Source: Gammaproteobacteria bacterium (lineage in GTDB: Bacteria > Pseudomonadota > Gammaproteobacteria > Enterobacterales > Alteromonadaceae). Taken from it: a stretch of 12,820 bases of DNA. Every line of letters starts with the position of its first letter. Positions within the stretch are counted from its first letter, which is position 1. The notes beneath the pieces were generated by a model, which was not told where the DNA came from, ran no database searches, and saw nothing but the letters and a program-made list of their open reading frames with translations. Location: the NCBI GenBank assembly GCA_023481025.1, contig JAMCWV010000116.1, forward strand, positions 1-12,820, in the 5' to 3' direction. Shown one piece after another: positions 1 through 8,022 of this stretch. The position numbers and the translations under genes were made by a program.

Positions 1-1886
1 AAGGTAAGTACCTCGTACAGAACCGTGTCAGCGGCGATGTTTACGAAAGTGCGCAGTTCCTCTACATCCTAGTTGCGGCCTGCTTATTTGCCAACTACCC
101 GAAAGCAACACGACTGGATTATGTGCGCCGTTTTTACGACGCCACCTCAACGTTTAAGATTTCCTTGCCAACACCGATTATGTCGGGTGTGCGCACACCA
201 ACACGTCAATTTAGCTCCTGTGTTTTGATCGAGTGTGGCGACAGCCTTGACTCGATCAACGCGACAGCAAGTGCCATTGTGAAATATGTGTCACAACGCG
301 CAGGGATTGGCATTAACGCCGGTCGGATTCGCGCGCTTGGCAGCCCGATTCGCAATGGTGAAGCATTCCACACTGGGTGTATTCCGTTCTTTAAATACTT
401 CCAAACTGCCGTAAAAAGTTGTTCACAAGGCGGTGTTCGTGGTGGTGCTGCGACCCTCTTCTATCCAATTTGGCATTTAGAAGTTGAATCGTTATTGGTG
501 CTGAAGAACAACCGCGGTGTCGAAGAGAACCGAGTTCGTCACCTCGACTACGGTATTCAGTTTAACAAAACCATGTACCAGCGCTTGGTGAAAGATCAGT
601 ACATTACGTTGTTTAGCCCGTCTGATGTGCCAGGTCTTTACGATGCATTTTTTGCTGACCAAGACGAATTTGAGCGTTTATACAACCAATACGAAGCCGA
701 TGACTCCATTCGCAAGAAGCGGATTAAAGCAATTGAGCTGTTTAGTTTGTTCATGCAAGAACGGGCAAGTACAGGCCGGATCTACGTCCAGAACGTCGAC
801 CACACCAATACCCACAGCCCGTTCGATCCGAAAGTTGCTCCAATTCGTCAAAGTAATCTGTGTTTGGAGATTGCCCTCCCGACTAAGCCATTACAGCACA
901 TTAATGACGAAGAAGGCGAAATCGCACTCTGTACTCTGTCAGCCTTTAACTTAGGTTCATTGGAATCTCTTGACGATTTCGAAGAGTGGGCAGATTTAGC
1001 CGTGCGAGCGCTTGACAGCCTGCTCGACTATCAAGACTACCCAGTCCCTGCCGCTCGTAATGCGTCACTTGCACGCCGTACGCTCGGTATTGGGGTCATC
1101 AACTTCGCCTATTATTTGGCGAAGAATGGTGTACGTTATTCGGATGGCAGCGCCAATGGTCTCGTTCACCGCACGTTTGAAGCCATGCAGTATTACCTGA
1201 TGAAAGCGTCGAACGAGCTGGCAAAAGAAAAAGGTGCATGTCCAAAATTCAATGAAACCACCTATGCCCAAGGCATTATGCCGACAGACACCTACAAGAA
1301 AGACCTTGATAGCGTGTGTGCCGAACCGCTGCATTATGACTGGGACAGTTTACGTGCTTCAATCAAGCAGTACGGTTTGCGTAACTCCACGCTGTCGGCC
1401 TTGATGCCATCAGAAACCTCGTCGCAGATTTCGAATGCAACGAACGGTATTGAACCTCCACGTGGCCATGTCAGCGTGAAATCGTCGAAAGACGGAGTCA
1501 TGAAGCAAGTCGTCCCTGAGTTCGAGCGTTTGCGCGATCAATATGAACTGTTATGGACAATTCCAAGTAACAAAGGGTATCTAGAACTTGTTGGCATTAT
1601 GCAGAAGTTTATCGACCAAACGATTTCTGCCAACACCAACTACGATCCGTCGCGCTTCGAAAGTGGCAAAGTGCCAATGAAACAACTGCTGCAAGACTTA
1701 TTGTACGCCTACAAGTTGGGTGTGAAGACCCTGTATTACCATAATACGCGTGACGGTGCTGCCGACAATCAAACCGATATGTCTGCAGAAATGCGCAAGA
1801 AGCTCGCTGAAAAAGTAGCAACCCAAGCGGTAACTGCGGTTATCGAAGAAGATGACGACTGCGCCGGTGGCGCGTGTAAAATCTGA
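1..1886 (+). CDS. nrdA: Ribonucleoside-diphosphate reductase class Ia, alpha (R1) subunit, 5'-truncated by window edge
   Basis: This is the catalytic subunit of aerobic class Ia ribonucleotide reductase, which makes dNDPs from NDPs in the cytosol with NrdB. The frame is open from base 3 to the TGA at 1884-1886 (627 codons). The GTG at 123 is an internal valine, not a start. Aligned by eye to E. coli NrdA (761 aa), the window begins near residue 153, so the N-terminal ATP-cone is outside. Active-site residues are in register: Cys225 (219-221), the N-L-C-L-E motif with Asn437, Cys439 and Glu441 (855-869), Cys462 (930-932), and the radical-transfer pair Tyr730-Tyr731 (1734-1739). The C-terminal redox pair is in CAGGACKI. 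The tail between the tyrosine pair and that motif is about 17 residues longer than in E. coli. nrdB follows after 8 nt. Identity is very secure; only the left end is missing. Confidence 0.98.
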   Translation, partial: GKYLVQNRVSGDVYESAQFLYILVAACLFANYPKATRLDYVRRFYDATSTFKISLPTPIMSGVRTPTRQFSSCVLIECGDSLDSINATASAIVKYVSQRAGIGINAGRIRALGSPIRNGEAFHTGCIPFFKYFQTAVKSCSQGGVRGGAATLFYPIWHLEVESLLVLKNNRGVEENRVRHLDYGIQFNKTMYQRLVKDQYITLFSPSDVPGLYDAFFADQDEFERLYNQYEADDSIRKKRIKAIELFSLFMQERASTGRIYVQNVDHTNTHSPFDPKVAPIRQSNLCLEIALPTKPLQHINDEEGEIALCTLSAFNLGSLESLDDFEEWADLAVRALDSLLDYQDYPVPAARNASLARRTLGIGVINFAYYLAKNGVRYSDGSANGLVHRTFEAMQYYLMKASNELAKEKGACPKFNETTYAQGIMPTDTYKKDLDSVCAEPLHYDWDSLRASIKQYGLRNSTLSALMPSETSSQISNATNGIEPPRGHVSVKSSKDGVMKQVVPEFERLRDQYELLWTIPSNKGYLELVGIMQKFIDQTISANTNYDPSRFESGKVPMKQLLQDLLYAYKLGVKTLYYHNTRDGAADNQTDMSAEMRKKLAEKVATQAVTAVIEEDDDCAGGACKI

Positions 1887-1894
1887 GGAACAGC

Positions 1895-3025
1895 ATGCGA
1901 TATTCAACGTTTAGTCAAGAAAGTGTGAACCCATTGGGGGAGCCGATGTTTTTCGGCAACTCAGTGAATGTGGCGCGGTACGACCAACAGCGCCACCCTA
2001 TTTTCGAGAAACTGATTGAAAAGCAACTCAGTTTCTTCTGGCGTCCTGAAGAAGTGGACGTCAGCCGTGATCGCGTCGACTTCCAGAAAATCAGCGACAG
2101 CGAAAAGCACATTTTCATTTCTAACCTGAAATACCAAACCTTGCTCGATTCAGTGCAAGGCCGTAGCCCGAATATCGCATTCTTACCGATTGTCTCATTA
2201 CCAGAGCTCGAAACTTGGATTGAAACCTGGTCGTTTTCAGAAACGATTCACTCGCGCTCGTACACCCATATTTTGCGCAACTTGTTTACCGACCCAAGCC
2301 ACGTGTTTGATGACATTGTCAATAATGCTGAAATTCAAGAACGAGCAACTGATATTTCCAAGTATTACGACGACCTCATCTTCCATACGCAGCTATGGCA
2401 GACCCATGGCGAAGGTGACGTCACCATCGATGGCGAAACCTACTCCGTTAGCGTGCGTGGTTTGAAGAAGAAGTTGTATTTATGCATGAACTCAGTGAAC
2501 GCCCTTGAAGCTATCCGCTTCTACGTGAGTTTCGCCTGTTCATTTGCTTTTGCCGAACGCGAACTGATGGAAGGCAATGCGAAAATCATTCGCCTCATTG
2601 CTCGCGACGAAAACCTGCATTTAACATCAACCCAGCACATTATCAATTTGTGGCAACACGGTGAAGACGACCCAGAAATGAAAGAAATCGCCGCTGAGTG
2701 CCGCGAAGAAGCCTTGAATATCTTCCGCTCTGCGGTGGAACAAGAAAAGAAATGGGCCGGTTATTTGTTCCAGCATGGGTCGATGATTGGTCTTAACGAG
2801 CAAATTCTCTCACAGTATGTGGAATACATCGCAAACTTACGTATGCAAGCGATCGGTTTCGACGCTGAATACCAGCAAAAGAGCAATCCATTACCGTGGA
2901 TGAACAAGTACTTAGTCTCTGACAACGTCCAAGTTGCGCCTCAAGAAGCGGAAATCAGCTCCTATCTAGTTGGCCAAATTGATAGCGCAGTCAGTGTTGA
3001 TGACTTCGGAGATTTCGATCTCTAA
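1895..3025 (+). CDS. nrdB: Ribonucleoside-diphosphate reductase class Ia, beta (R2) subunit
   Basis: This is the radical-generating subunit of class Ia ribonucleotide reductase; its diiron/tyrosyl cofactor starts catalysis in NrdA. The product is 376 aa, the same length as E. coli NrdB as I remember it. The iron ligands are visible: Asp85 in TLLDS, Glu and His in [12 protein letters not shown], and Glu and His in [10 protein letters not shown] (numbers include Met). The radical tyrosine is the Y of HSRSYTH. The C-terminal segment SSYLVGQ, which carries the interface tyrosine, and the acidic tail that docks on NrdA are present. The ATG at 1895 is chosen because a GAGGA ribosome-binding site at 1885-1889 overlaps the nrdA stop codon, implying coupled translation and balanced subunit synthesis. 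The ferredoxin gene begins 5 nt after the stop. No anomaly seen. Confidence 0.98.
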   Translation: MRYSTFSQESVNPLGEPMFFGNSVNVARYDQQRHPIFEKLIEKQLSFFWRPEEVDVSRDRVDFQKISDSEKHIFISNLKYQTLLDSVQGRSPNIAFLPIVSLPELETWIETWSFSETIHSRSYTHILRNLFTDPSHVFDDIVNNAEIQERATDISKYYDDLIFHTQLWQTHGEGDVTIDGETYSVSVRGLKKKLYLCMNSVNALEAIRFYVSFACSFAFAERELMEGNAKIIRLIARDENLHLTSTQHIINLWQHGEDDPEMKEIAAECREEALNIFRSAVEQEKKWAGYLFQHGSMIGLNEQILSQYVEYIANLRMQAIGFDAEYQQKSNPLPWMNKYLVSDNVQVAPQEAEISSYLVGQIDSAVSVDDFGDFDL

Positions 3026-3030
3026 CGCAC

Positions 3031-3294
3031 ATGACTAGTTTTCGGGTGACCATTAACCAAACGGTGATCACAGAGGTCGCGGCAGATGCCCCGGCCTCTT
3101 TGCTTGAAACAATCGAAGCAACCGGTATTGAAGCCCGCTTTCATTGTCGGAATGGTTTTTGTGGCGCTTGCCGCACTCGTCTCGTGAGCGGCCAAGTTCA
3201 ATATAGCACTGAGCCACTCGCCTATGTTCGGCCCGGGGATATTCTCCCCTGTGTGTGTCGCCCCAACTCCGATATTGAAATCGAGCACGAGTAA
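3031..3294 (+). CDS. yfaE: YfaE-type [2Fe-2S] ferredoxin for NrdB cofactor maintenance
   Basis: This is a small plant-type [2Fe-2S] ferredoxin of 87 aa; E. coli YfaE is 84 aa. YfaE is known to deliver electrons for assembly and repair of the NrdB diferric-tyrosyl radical. The cluster ligands follow the family spacing: Cys39-X4-Cys44-X2-Cys47 in the stretch FHCRNGFCGACRTRL, then Cys74 in DILPCVC. A further Cys76 follows. The position directly behind nrdB, with a 5-nt gap, matches the E. coli arrangement and supports the specific YfaE call over a general ferredoxin. No good Shine-Dalgarno sequence stands immediately before the ATG, so translation probably depends on ribosomes finishing nrdB. 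No strong hairpin terminator follows, so some read-through into grxA is possible. Confidence 0.93.
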   Translation: MTSFRVTINQTVITEVAADAPASLLETIEATGIEARFHCRNGFCGACRTRLVSGQVQYSTEPLAYVRPGDILPCVCRPNSDIEIEHE

Positions 3295-3331
3295 TCGGTT
3301 CTCTCGAATAACCCATTCGCTAAAACGCGTT

Positions 3332-3359
3332 TTGCACTCACGTCCGGTTCTGGCATAAT
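3332..3359 (+). promoter_or_regulatory. Putative sigma-70 promoter of grxA
   Basis: A -35-like TTGCAC (3332-3337) is followed after 16 bp by a -10-like CATAAT (3354-3359). A TGG immediately upstream of the -10 gives an extended -10 element. It lies about 60 bp before the grxA start, which would give grxA its own transcript besides any read-through from nrdAB-yfaE. A perfect 12-bp palindrome, AAAACGCGTTTT (3322-3333), overlaps the start of the -35 and could be a regulator site, though this is only a shape argument. The promoter is predicted by eye. Confidence 0.55.
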
Positions 3360-3422
3360 CGCCGACAATTTTTCGCTTATTTAATTTATGCTCAATTATT
3401 TTGGCAAGTTCAGGAGAGATTT

Positions 3423-3686
3423 ATGTTAACAGTGATTTTCGGTCGCCCAGGTTGTCCTTACTGCGTACGTGCGGTACAAATTGCTAAGCAACTCAGCACA
3501 CAGCATGACGACTTTGAGTACCGTTATGTTGATATTCAACAGGAAGGGATTACCAAAGCTGACCTCGAAAAGACGATTGGCAAGCCAGTTTTGACCGTGC
3601 CACAGATTTTTGTCGATGAGAATCACATTGGCGGCTGTACTGAGTTTGAAGCCTACGCCAAAGAAAACTTAGGCCTCTACGCTTAA
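3423..3686 (+). CDS. grxA: Glutaredoxin 1 (GrxA)
   Basis: This is a glutathione-dependent dithiol oxidoreductase of 87 aa that aligns along its whole length with E. coli Grx1 (85 aa). Grx1 is a known electron donor to class Ia ribonucleotide reductase, regenerating the NrdA cysteine pair using glutathione, glutathione reductase and NADPH. The active site Cys11-Pro-Tyr-Cys14 sits in FGRPGCPYCVRA, and the cis-proline loop TVPQ is at residues 58-61. The glutathione-binding stretch reads GGCTEF where E. coli Grx1 has GGYTDF, so Tyr72 is replaced by a third cysteine. The start is well supported by AGGAGAG (3412-3418) a few bases upstream. Its position just behind nrdAB-yfaE fits its role as reductant. 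A strong terminator follows. Confidence 0.95.
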   Translation: MLTVIFGRPGCPYCVRAVQIAKQLSTQHDDFEYRYVDIQQEGITKADLEKTIGKPVLTVPQIFVDENHIGGCTEFEAYAKENLGLYA

Positions 3687-3722
3687 TTTCGACTTCGTAT
3701 TCAGGCTACCGGCCTGTAATCT

Positions 3723-3754
3723 CAGCGTACGCTTGCGAAAGCGTACGCTGTTTT
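3723..3754 (+). terminator. Rho-independent terminator of grxA
   Basis: A perfect 12-bp stem (3723-3734 paired with 3739-3750) is closed by a GCGA tetraloop of the stable GNRA class and followed by TTTT. It lies 36 bp after the grxA stop. On the other strand there is no T-run after the stem, so it should act mainly on the plus strand. It ends only a few bases from the convergent hrpA stop codon. Confidence 0.88.
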
Positions 3755-3756
3755 AG

Positions 3757-6700
3757 TTAGGCATAAGTTTGCTTCAGTAACGTTTCTAGTTCATCCAAGC
3801 GTTGTTTCAGTCGCTGTTCTGATACCGGAAAGGCAGTACCCAACTGTTGCGCAAAGGTCGAAACCCGAAACTCTTCCAAATACCAACGAAAATCGTTCAA
3901 TTCTTGCAATATCGGCTCACCTTTCGGCACTAAGGCGTAAAGTGCCTGCCAACGCTGCTCTAAGCGTTCAAAGAGCAGCAAGCGCACGCGATCTTTATTC
4001 GGGTCCACTGGCAGTTTTTCAACCCGAAGCGCCAGCCCTTTCAAATACCGTTCCGCATCGGCTAAACGGGCAACACCAAACTCACTGACGAAGCCTGGAT
4101 AAACCAAACGCTGCAAGTGTGCTTTCACATCCCCGTACGACTGCACAAGTGTCAACGGCACTTTTCCTTTTATGGCTTTTTGTATCTGATGGCTCAACAA
4201 GAGACAGCGTTCAACATGAGCGGCAATCTGTAATGTTTGGTCATTGAGCTCAGCACGAATGGTCGTGGTTAATTGTCTGAATTCGCTTTCATTTTGTGGT
4301 AGATCATCGCCTATTAAATGGTCAATCGCTGCCAACATGCAATCTTCAATCAGCGCTTCGACTTTACCCCAAGGATTAAAGTACATAGCTAACTTTGCTT
4401 TGTTTGGCAGCTTTTCACGCAAATAAGCAACCGGTGACGGAATTTGCAGCATCACTAATTTACGGAGACCAGTTCGGTGATGACGTTCGGCTTCATCAGC
4501 TCGGTCAAAGACCCGAATAGCCACGCTTTTACCTTCATCTTTCAATGCTGGGTAGGCTTTAATTGCAAACCGTCCCTGTTGCTTTTCTACCGCTTGTGGC
4601 GCCGAGCCAAACGTCCAATCCGTCAAACCCGTTTTTTCGATGTCATCACCAGCAGTCGCTTTTAGGGTTTCCTGCAAGGTTGGCTGCAGCTGCTGCTGTA
4701 GGCTCTTTAAACTACGATTGCGAGCAAGCACTTGGCCATCGCCATCGACAACGCGGAAGTTCATCCGTAAATGCCCGTCAACTTGCTCCCAGTCCCATGC
4801 GTCCGCCGGGACTTCTACCCCGGTCATGCGTTTCAGTTGTTTGGTCAATACTGGCAATAATGGTTCTTCACCCACTATCGACTGTCCTGCAATTGCTTGC
4901 AGGAAAGCTCGTGCATAGTTTGGTGCGGGGACAAAATTCCGTCGCAGTGCCTTCGGTAATGACTTAATCAAGCCTATCACTAATGCTTCACGCAACGCCG
5001 GCACCTGCCAGTCGAAACCCACTGGGCTGACTTGATTTAAAACCGGTAACGGAATATCAACGGACACACCATCGTCGGGATCTTTCGGGTCGAACACGTA
5101 AGTTAAGGGTAGCCGCAAGCGCCCCTGAACCCATTCATCCGGATAGGACGCCGCTGTCACGTGCTCCGCTTCTTGCTGCATGAGATCTGCACGGCTAAAG
5201 CGCATTACCGACGGATTTTCTTGTTGCGCAGTTCGATACCAACTCGCTAGCGTACGCTCATCGAAAACATCTGCAGGCAACTGTTCACTATAGGCCTGCA
5301 CCAGCGCTTCTTCGTCAATCAAAATATCGCGCCTGCGCGATTTTTCTTCGAGTTCACGGACCTCGTCAATTAACGCTAAATTCGCTTGAATAAACGGCAG
5401 TGGTTTGCGCATTTCCCCCGTGACCAAAGCCTCGCGGATAAACACCTCACGCGCTACCACTGGGTCAATGGCGCCATATTGAACGGTGCGTTTAGGGACA
5501 ATCACAAGACCATACAAAGACACTTGCTCGGTCGCCACAACCGCACCACGTTTTTTCGACCAACGTGGTTCATGGTAATTGCGCCGTACTAAGTGCCCTG
5601 CCAACGGCTCAATCCACTCAGGTTCAATGCGGGCAGCATAACGCGCGTACAGTCGGCTAGTTTCCACAAGTTCAGCGGCCATCAACCATTTTGGTGCATG
5701 TTTAAACAAGCCCGACCCGGGAAATACGAAAAAACGACTTTGGCGCGCGCCTTGATACTGATGTTTCTCGTCCTTCTGGCCGATTTGCGACAATAAACCG
5801 GTTAGCAACGACTGATGAATTTGCTGATATGTTGCCGCTTCACTGTTAATACGCAGGCCAAGCTCCCGCACCACTTGTCGCAACTGCATGTAGAGATCTT
5901 GCCACTCGCGGACTCGCAGGTAGTGAATAAACTCTTGTTTACATGCTTTGCGGAACTGATTGCCACTGAGTTCCTTTTGTTGAACTTGGAGATAGTCCCA
6001 CAGTTTTAAATAGCTCATAAAGTCGGACTGTGCGTCATGGAAGCGACGATGAAGCTCATCTGACTTTTGCTGTTTGTCATGGGGGCGCTCACGTGGATCT
6101 TGAATACTCAAAGCCGCCGTAATAATCAGAGTTTCTCGCAAGGCATGTTGTTCGGTTGCCGCTAAAAGCATGCGCCCTAAACGAGGATCAACAGGCAAGC
6201 GTCCAAGCGACCGCCCGATCGCTGTCAGCTTTGGTGGCCGCCGGCGACCTTGAGGCGCCATCGCTCCGAGCTCTTCAAGCAAACGGATACCATCATTAAT
6301 AAAACGGTCGTCCGGCCTCTGAAGGAACGGAAACTTGCGAATATCGCCGAGTTTCAGTGTCGCCATTTGCAAAACGACAGACGCAAGATTCGTTCGCAAT
6401 ATTTCTGGGTCGGTAAATTCCGGCCGGTTTAAAAAGTCGTCTTCACTATACAGGCGCACGCAAATACCCGGACCAATTCGGCCACAGCGCCCCGCTCGTT
6501 GATTTGCACTGGCTTGGGAAATTGGTTCGATCGGTAGACGTTGCACCTTCGTCCGATAGCTATACCGTGAGATACGCGCGGTACCTGGGTCAATCACGTA
6601 GCGAATACCGGGCACCGTCAGAGATGTTTCCGCGACGTTGGTCGCCAGGACAATCCGTCGGCGACCCTGTGGCTGAAACACGCGGTTTTGCTCTGCAGCA

Positions 6701-7512
6701 GACAAGCGCGCATACAAAGGCAAAATATCAATGGACTCGCGATGCTGGCGAAATGTCTCTGCTAAAGCGTCGGCACTGTCACGAATTTCACGCTCACCAC
6801 TTAAAAACACCAACACATCGCCGGGACCTTCCGCGACCAAGCGCTCTGCCGCGTCGCAAATACCTTGAATGACATCAAGGTCGTATTCGCCGTCCTCCGT
6901 TTCCCGCGATAACGGTTCGTAACGTGTCTCTACTGGGTATGTACGACCAGAGACTTCTAATACCGGAGCATCATTAAAGTGTTTTGAAAAGCGTTCGGTT
7001 TCGATCGTTGCCGACGTAATAATGACTTTTAAATCCGGACGCTTGTCGATCAGTTGCCGCAATACCCCAAGAAGAAAATCAATATTCAACGAACGTTCAT
7101 GGGCTTCATCAATAATAATTGCTGAGTAGTTTTTAAACAGTCGATCCTTTTGCAATTCAGCGAGGAGAATGCCGTCGGTCATCAGCTTAATCGCAGTCTG
7201 CTCTGATGCTGTTTCCTGAAAACGAATCTTAAAACCAACCGTTTGTCCAAGCGGCTCACCGAGCTCATCAGCAATCCGTTGAGCGACTGATCGCGCTGCA
7301 ATCCGGCGTGGCTGCGTGTGTCCAATCGTCCCCGACTCCGCATAACCCATCTCCAACAACATTTTCGGCAATTGCGTGGTTTTACCCGAGCCAGTCTCAC
7401 CCGCCAGTACCACCACCTGATGATCACGAATCGCTGCTTGGATACGCGCACGCTCGGCTACAACTGGGAGTTGTTCCGGATAATTAAAATTTCGCTGGGT
7501 TCCGTTCGTCAT
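3757..7512 (-). CDS. hrpA: ATP-dependent RNA helicase HrpA (DEAH box)
   Basis: This is a large superfamily 2 DEAH-box RNA helicase. E. coli HrpA is linked to post-transcriptional RNA processing and rescue of stalled ribosomes. With the ATG at 7510-7512 it has 1251 aa, against about 1300 in E. coli; the ~50-60 residue N-terminal extension is absent. Residues from that start: Walker A GETGSGKT 39-46, DEAH 135-138, SAT 167-169, motif VI QRAGRCGR 338-345. Helicase-associated winged-helix/HA2 and OB-fold regions follow, then the long C-terminal half (roughly 670-1250) typical of bacterial HrpA. The frame stays open to a TTG at 7567-7569, but that codon falls inside a terminator hairpin loop and would add a non-conserved leader, so the ATG is preferred. 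The Shine-Dalgarno sequence before it is weak. It converges with grxA and is transcribed separately from the CBS gene behind it. Confidence 0.96.
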   Translation of the reverse strand: MTNGTQRNFNYPEQLPVVAERARIQAAIRDHQVVVLAGETGSGKTTQLPKMLLEMGYAESGTIGHTQPRRIAARSVAQRIADELGEPLGQTVGFKIRFQETASEQTAIKLMTDGILLAELQKDRLFKNYSAIIIDEAHERSLNIDFLLGVLRQLIDKRPDLKVIITSATIETERFSKHFNDAPVLEVSGRTYPVETRYEPLSRETEDGEYDLDVIQGICDAAERLVAEGPGDVLVFLSGEREIRDSADALAETFRQHRESIDILPLYARLSAAEQNRVFQPQGRRRIVLATNVAETSLTVPGIRYVIDPGTARISRYSYRTKVQRLPIEPISQASANQRAGRCGRIGPGICVRLYSEDDFLNRPEFTDPEILRTNLASVVLQMATLKLGDIRKFPFLQRPDDRFINDGIRLLEELGAMAPQGRRRPPKLTAIGRSLGRLPVDPRLGRMLLAATEQHALRETLIITAALSIQDPRERPHDKQQKSDELHRRFHDAQSDFMSYLKLWDYLQVQQKELSGNQFRKACKQEFIHYLRVREWQDLYMQLRQVVRELGLRINSEAATYQQIHQSLLTGLLSQIGQKDEKHQYQGARQSRFFVFPGSGLFKHAPKWLMAAELVETSRLYARYAARIEPEWIEPLAGHLVRRNYHEPRWSKKRGAVVATEQVSLYGLVIVPKRTVQYGAIDPVVAREVFIREALVTGEMRKPLPFIQANLALIDEVRELEEKSRRRDILIDEEALVQAYSEQLPADVFDERTLASWYRTAQQENPSVMRFSRADLMQQEAEHVTAASYPDEWVQGRLRLPLTYVFDPKDPDDGVSVDIPLPVLNQVSPVGFDWQVPALREALVIGLIKSLPKALRRNFVPAPNYARAFLQAIAGQSIVGEEPLLPVLTKQLKRMTGVEVPADAWDWEQVDGHLRMNFRVVDGDGQVLARNRSLKSLQQQLQPTLQETLKATAGDDIEKTGLTDWTFGSAPQAVEKQQGRFAIKAYPALKDEGKSVAIRVFDRADEAERHHRTGLRKLVMLQIPSPVAYLREKLPNKAKLAMYFNPWGKVEALIEDCMLAAIDHLIGDDLPQNESEFRQLTTTIRAELNDQTLQIAAHVERCLLLSHQIQKAIKGKVPLTLVQSYGDVKAHLQRLVYPGFVSEFGVARLADAERYLKGLALRVEKLPVDPNKDRVRLLLFERLEQRWQALYALVPKGEPILQELNDFRWYLEEFRVSTFAQQLGTAFPVSEQRLKQRLDELETLLKQTYA

Positions 7513-7539
7513 GGAATCTGTTTTCAAAGGCTCGTTTTC

Positions 7540-7569
7540 AATATAAAGAAAGGCCGCCAAGTTTAGCAA
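7540..7569 (-). promoter_or_regulatory. Possible hrpA promoter overlapping the upstream terminator
   Basis: On the minus strand TTGCTA (7569-7564) and TATATT (7545-7540) are separated by 18 bp, placing a transcription start about 20 bp before the hrpA ATG. The -35 would lie within the loop and the spacer would include one arm of the terminator hairpin of the CBS gene. Only 89 bp separate the two genes, so a promoter must sit here if the terminator is efficient. This is inference with a moderate match to consensus. Confidence 0.3.
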
Positions 7570-7581
7570 AACCGGCGGCCT
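7546..7581 (-). terminator. Rho-independent terminator of the iaaA-CBS operon
   Basis: On the minus strand AGGCCGCC (7581-7574) pairs perfectly with GGCGGCCT (7558-7551). An inner GTTT/AAAC pairing is possible within the 15-nt intervening segment, and the hairpin is followed by TTTCTTT. It lies 21 bp after the CBS gene stop codon and separates that operon from hrpA. The TTG that would extend the hrpA frame lies in the loop. Confidence 0.75.
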
Positions 7582-7601
7582 CTGTAGATGAGTTTTTCGG
7601 T

Positions 7602-8018
7602 TTAGCGACTCTGATAAGAGTCTTTTAGATGCAAATCAATTGCTCGTAACACGTCAGTACGACTAATCACGCCAACCAGACCACCACCGTAATCGACAAC
7701 GGGATAAAGTTTGGGCTTCTGATTACCTAGCTGTTGGGCAAGATCAAGAATCGCCATGTCACCATTCACAGTAAGAACATCCCCATGCATACAGTCTTCG
7801 ACGTTGGCGGTTTGCTCCTTGTGATAGGTGTCTTTCAACATCGACGCCAAACAGTCTTGCTCAGATAAGAACCCGACTACGTGCCCTTGTTCGTCAACCA
7901 CTGGGCCACCCGTCTGCTGTGCAGACACAAGCATCGCCACAGCCTCCTCAACGGGCATAGTGCGCTTAAACTTCAGTGGATAACGATTCATGTAGTCTTG
8001 CACTTTCATTGAACGCAT
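7602..8018 (-). CDS. Tandem CBS-domain protein of unknown function
   Basis: This is a 138-aa soluble protein consisting almost entirely of two CBS domains (about residues 5-60 and 72-132), a Bateman module. Each repeat ends in the usual strand-turn-helix with a G-x-x-S-x-x-D signature: GFLSEQD at 49-55 and GVISRTD at 116-122. Such modules commonly bind adenine nucleotides (AMP, ATP or SAM) and act as energy or ligand sensors; the ligand here cannot be read from the sequence. No enzymatic, DNA-binding or membrane segment is attached. The start at 8018 is favoured over the Met at residue 4 because GAGGAG stands 7 nt upstream, inside the last codons of the preceding peptidase gene. It is therefore co-transcribed and probably translationally coupled with that gene, though no functional link between them is obvious. 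I do not recognise a gene name. Confidence 0.9.
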   Translation of the reverse strand: MRSMKVQDYMNRYPLKFKRTMPVEEAVAMLVSAQQTGGPVVDEQGHVVGFLSEQDCLASMLKDTYHKEQTANVEDCMHGDVLTVNGDMAILDLAQQLGNQKPKLYPVVDYGGGLVGVISRTDVLRAIDLHLKDSYQSR

Positions 8019-8022
8019 AAAA

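Noticed and set aside
123..125. GTG as a start codon for nrdA
   Set aside because: The frame is open upstream to the window edge and encodes conserved NrdA sequence (GKYLVQNRV and [14 protein letters not shown]), so this is an internal valine.
3702..3716. CAGGC-TACCG-GCCTG hairpin after grxA
   Set aside because: The 5-bp stem has no T-run and lies just before a far stronger terminator, so it adds nothing needed.
4563..4967. 134-codon plus-strand frame inside hrpA
   Set aside because: It lies antisense to strongly conserved HrpA coding sequence, has no ribosome-binding site and its translation looks like a shadow. The same applies to the other plus-strand frames between 4244 and 7566.
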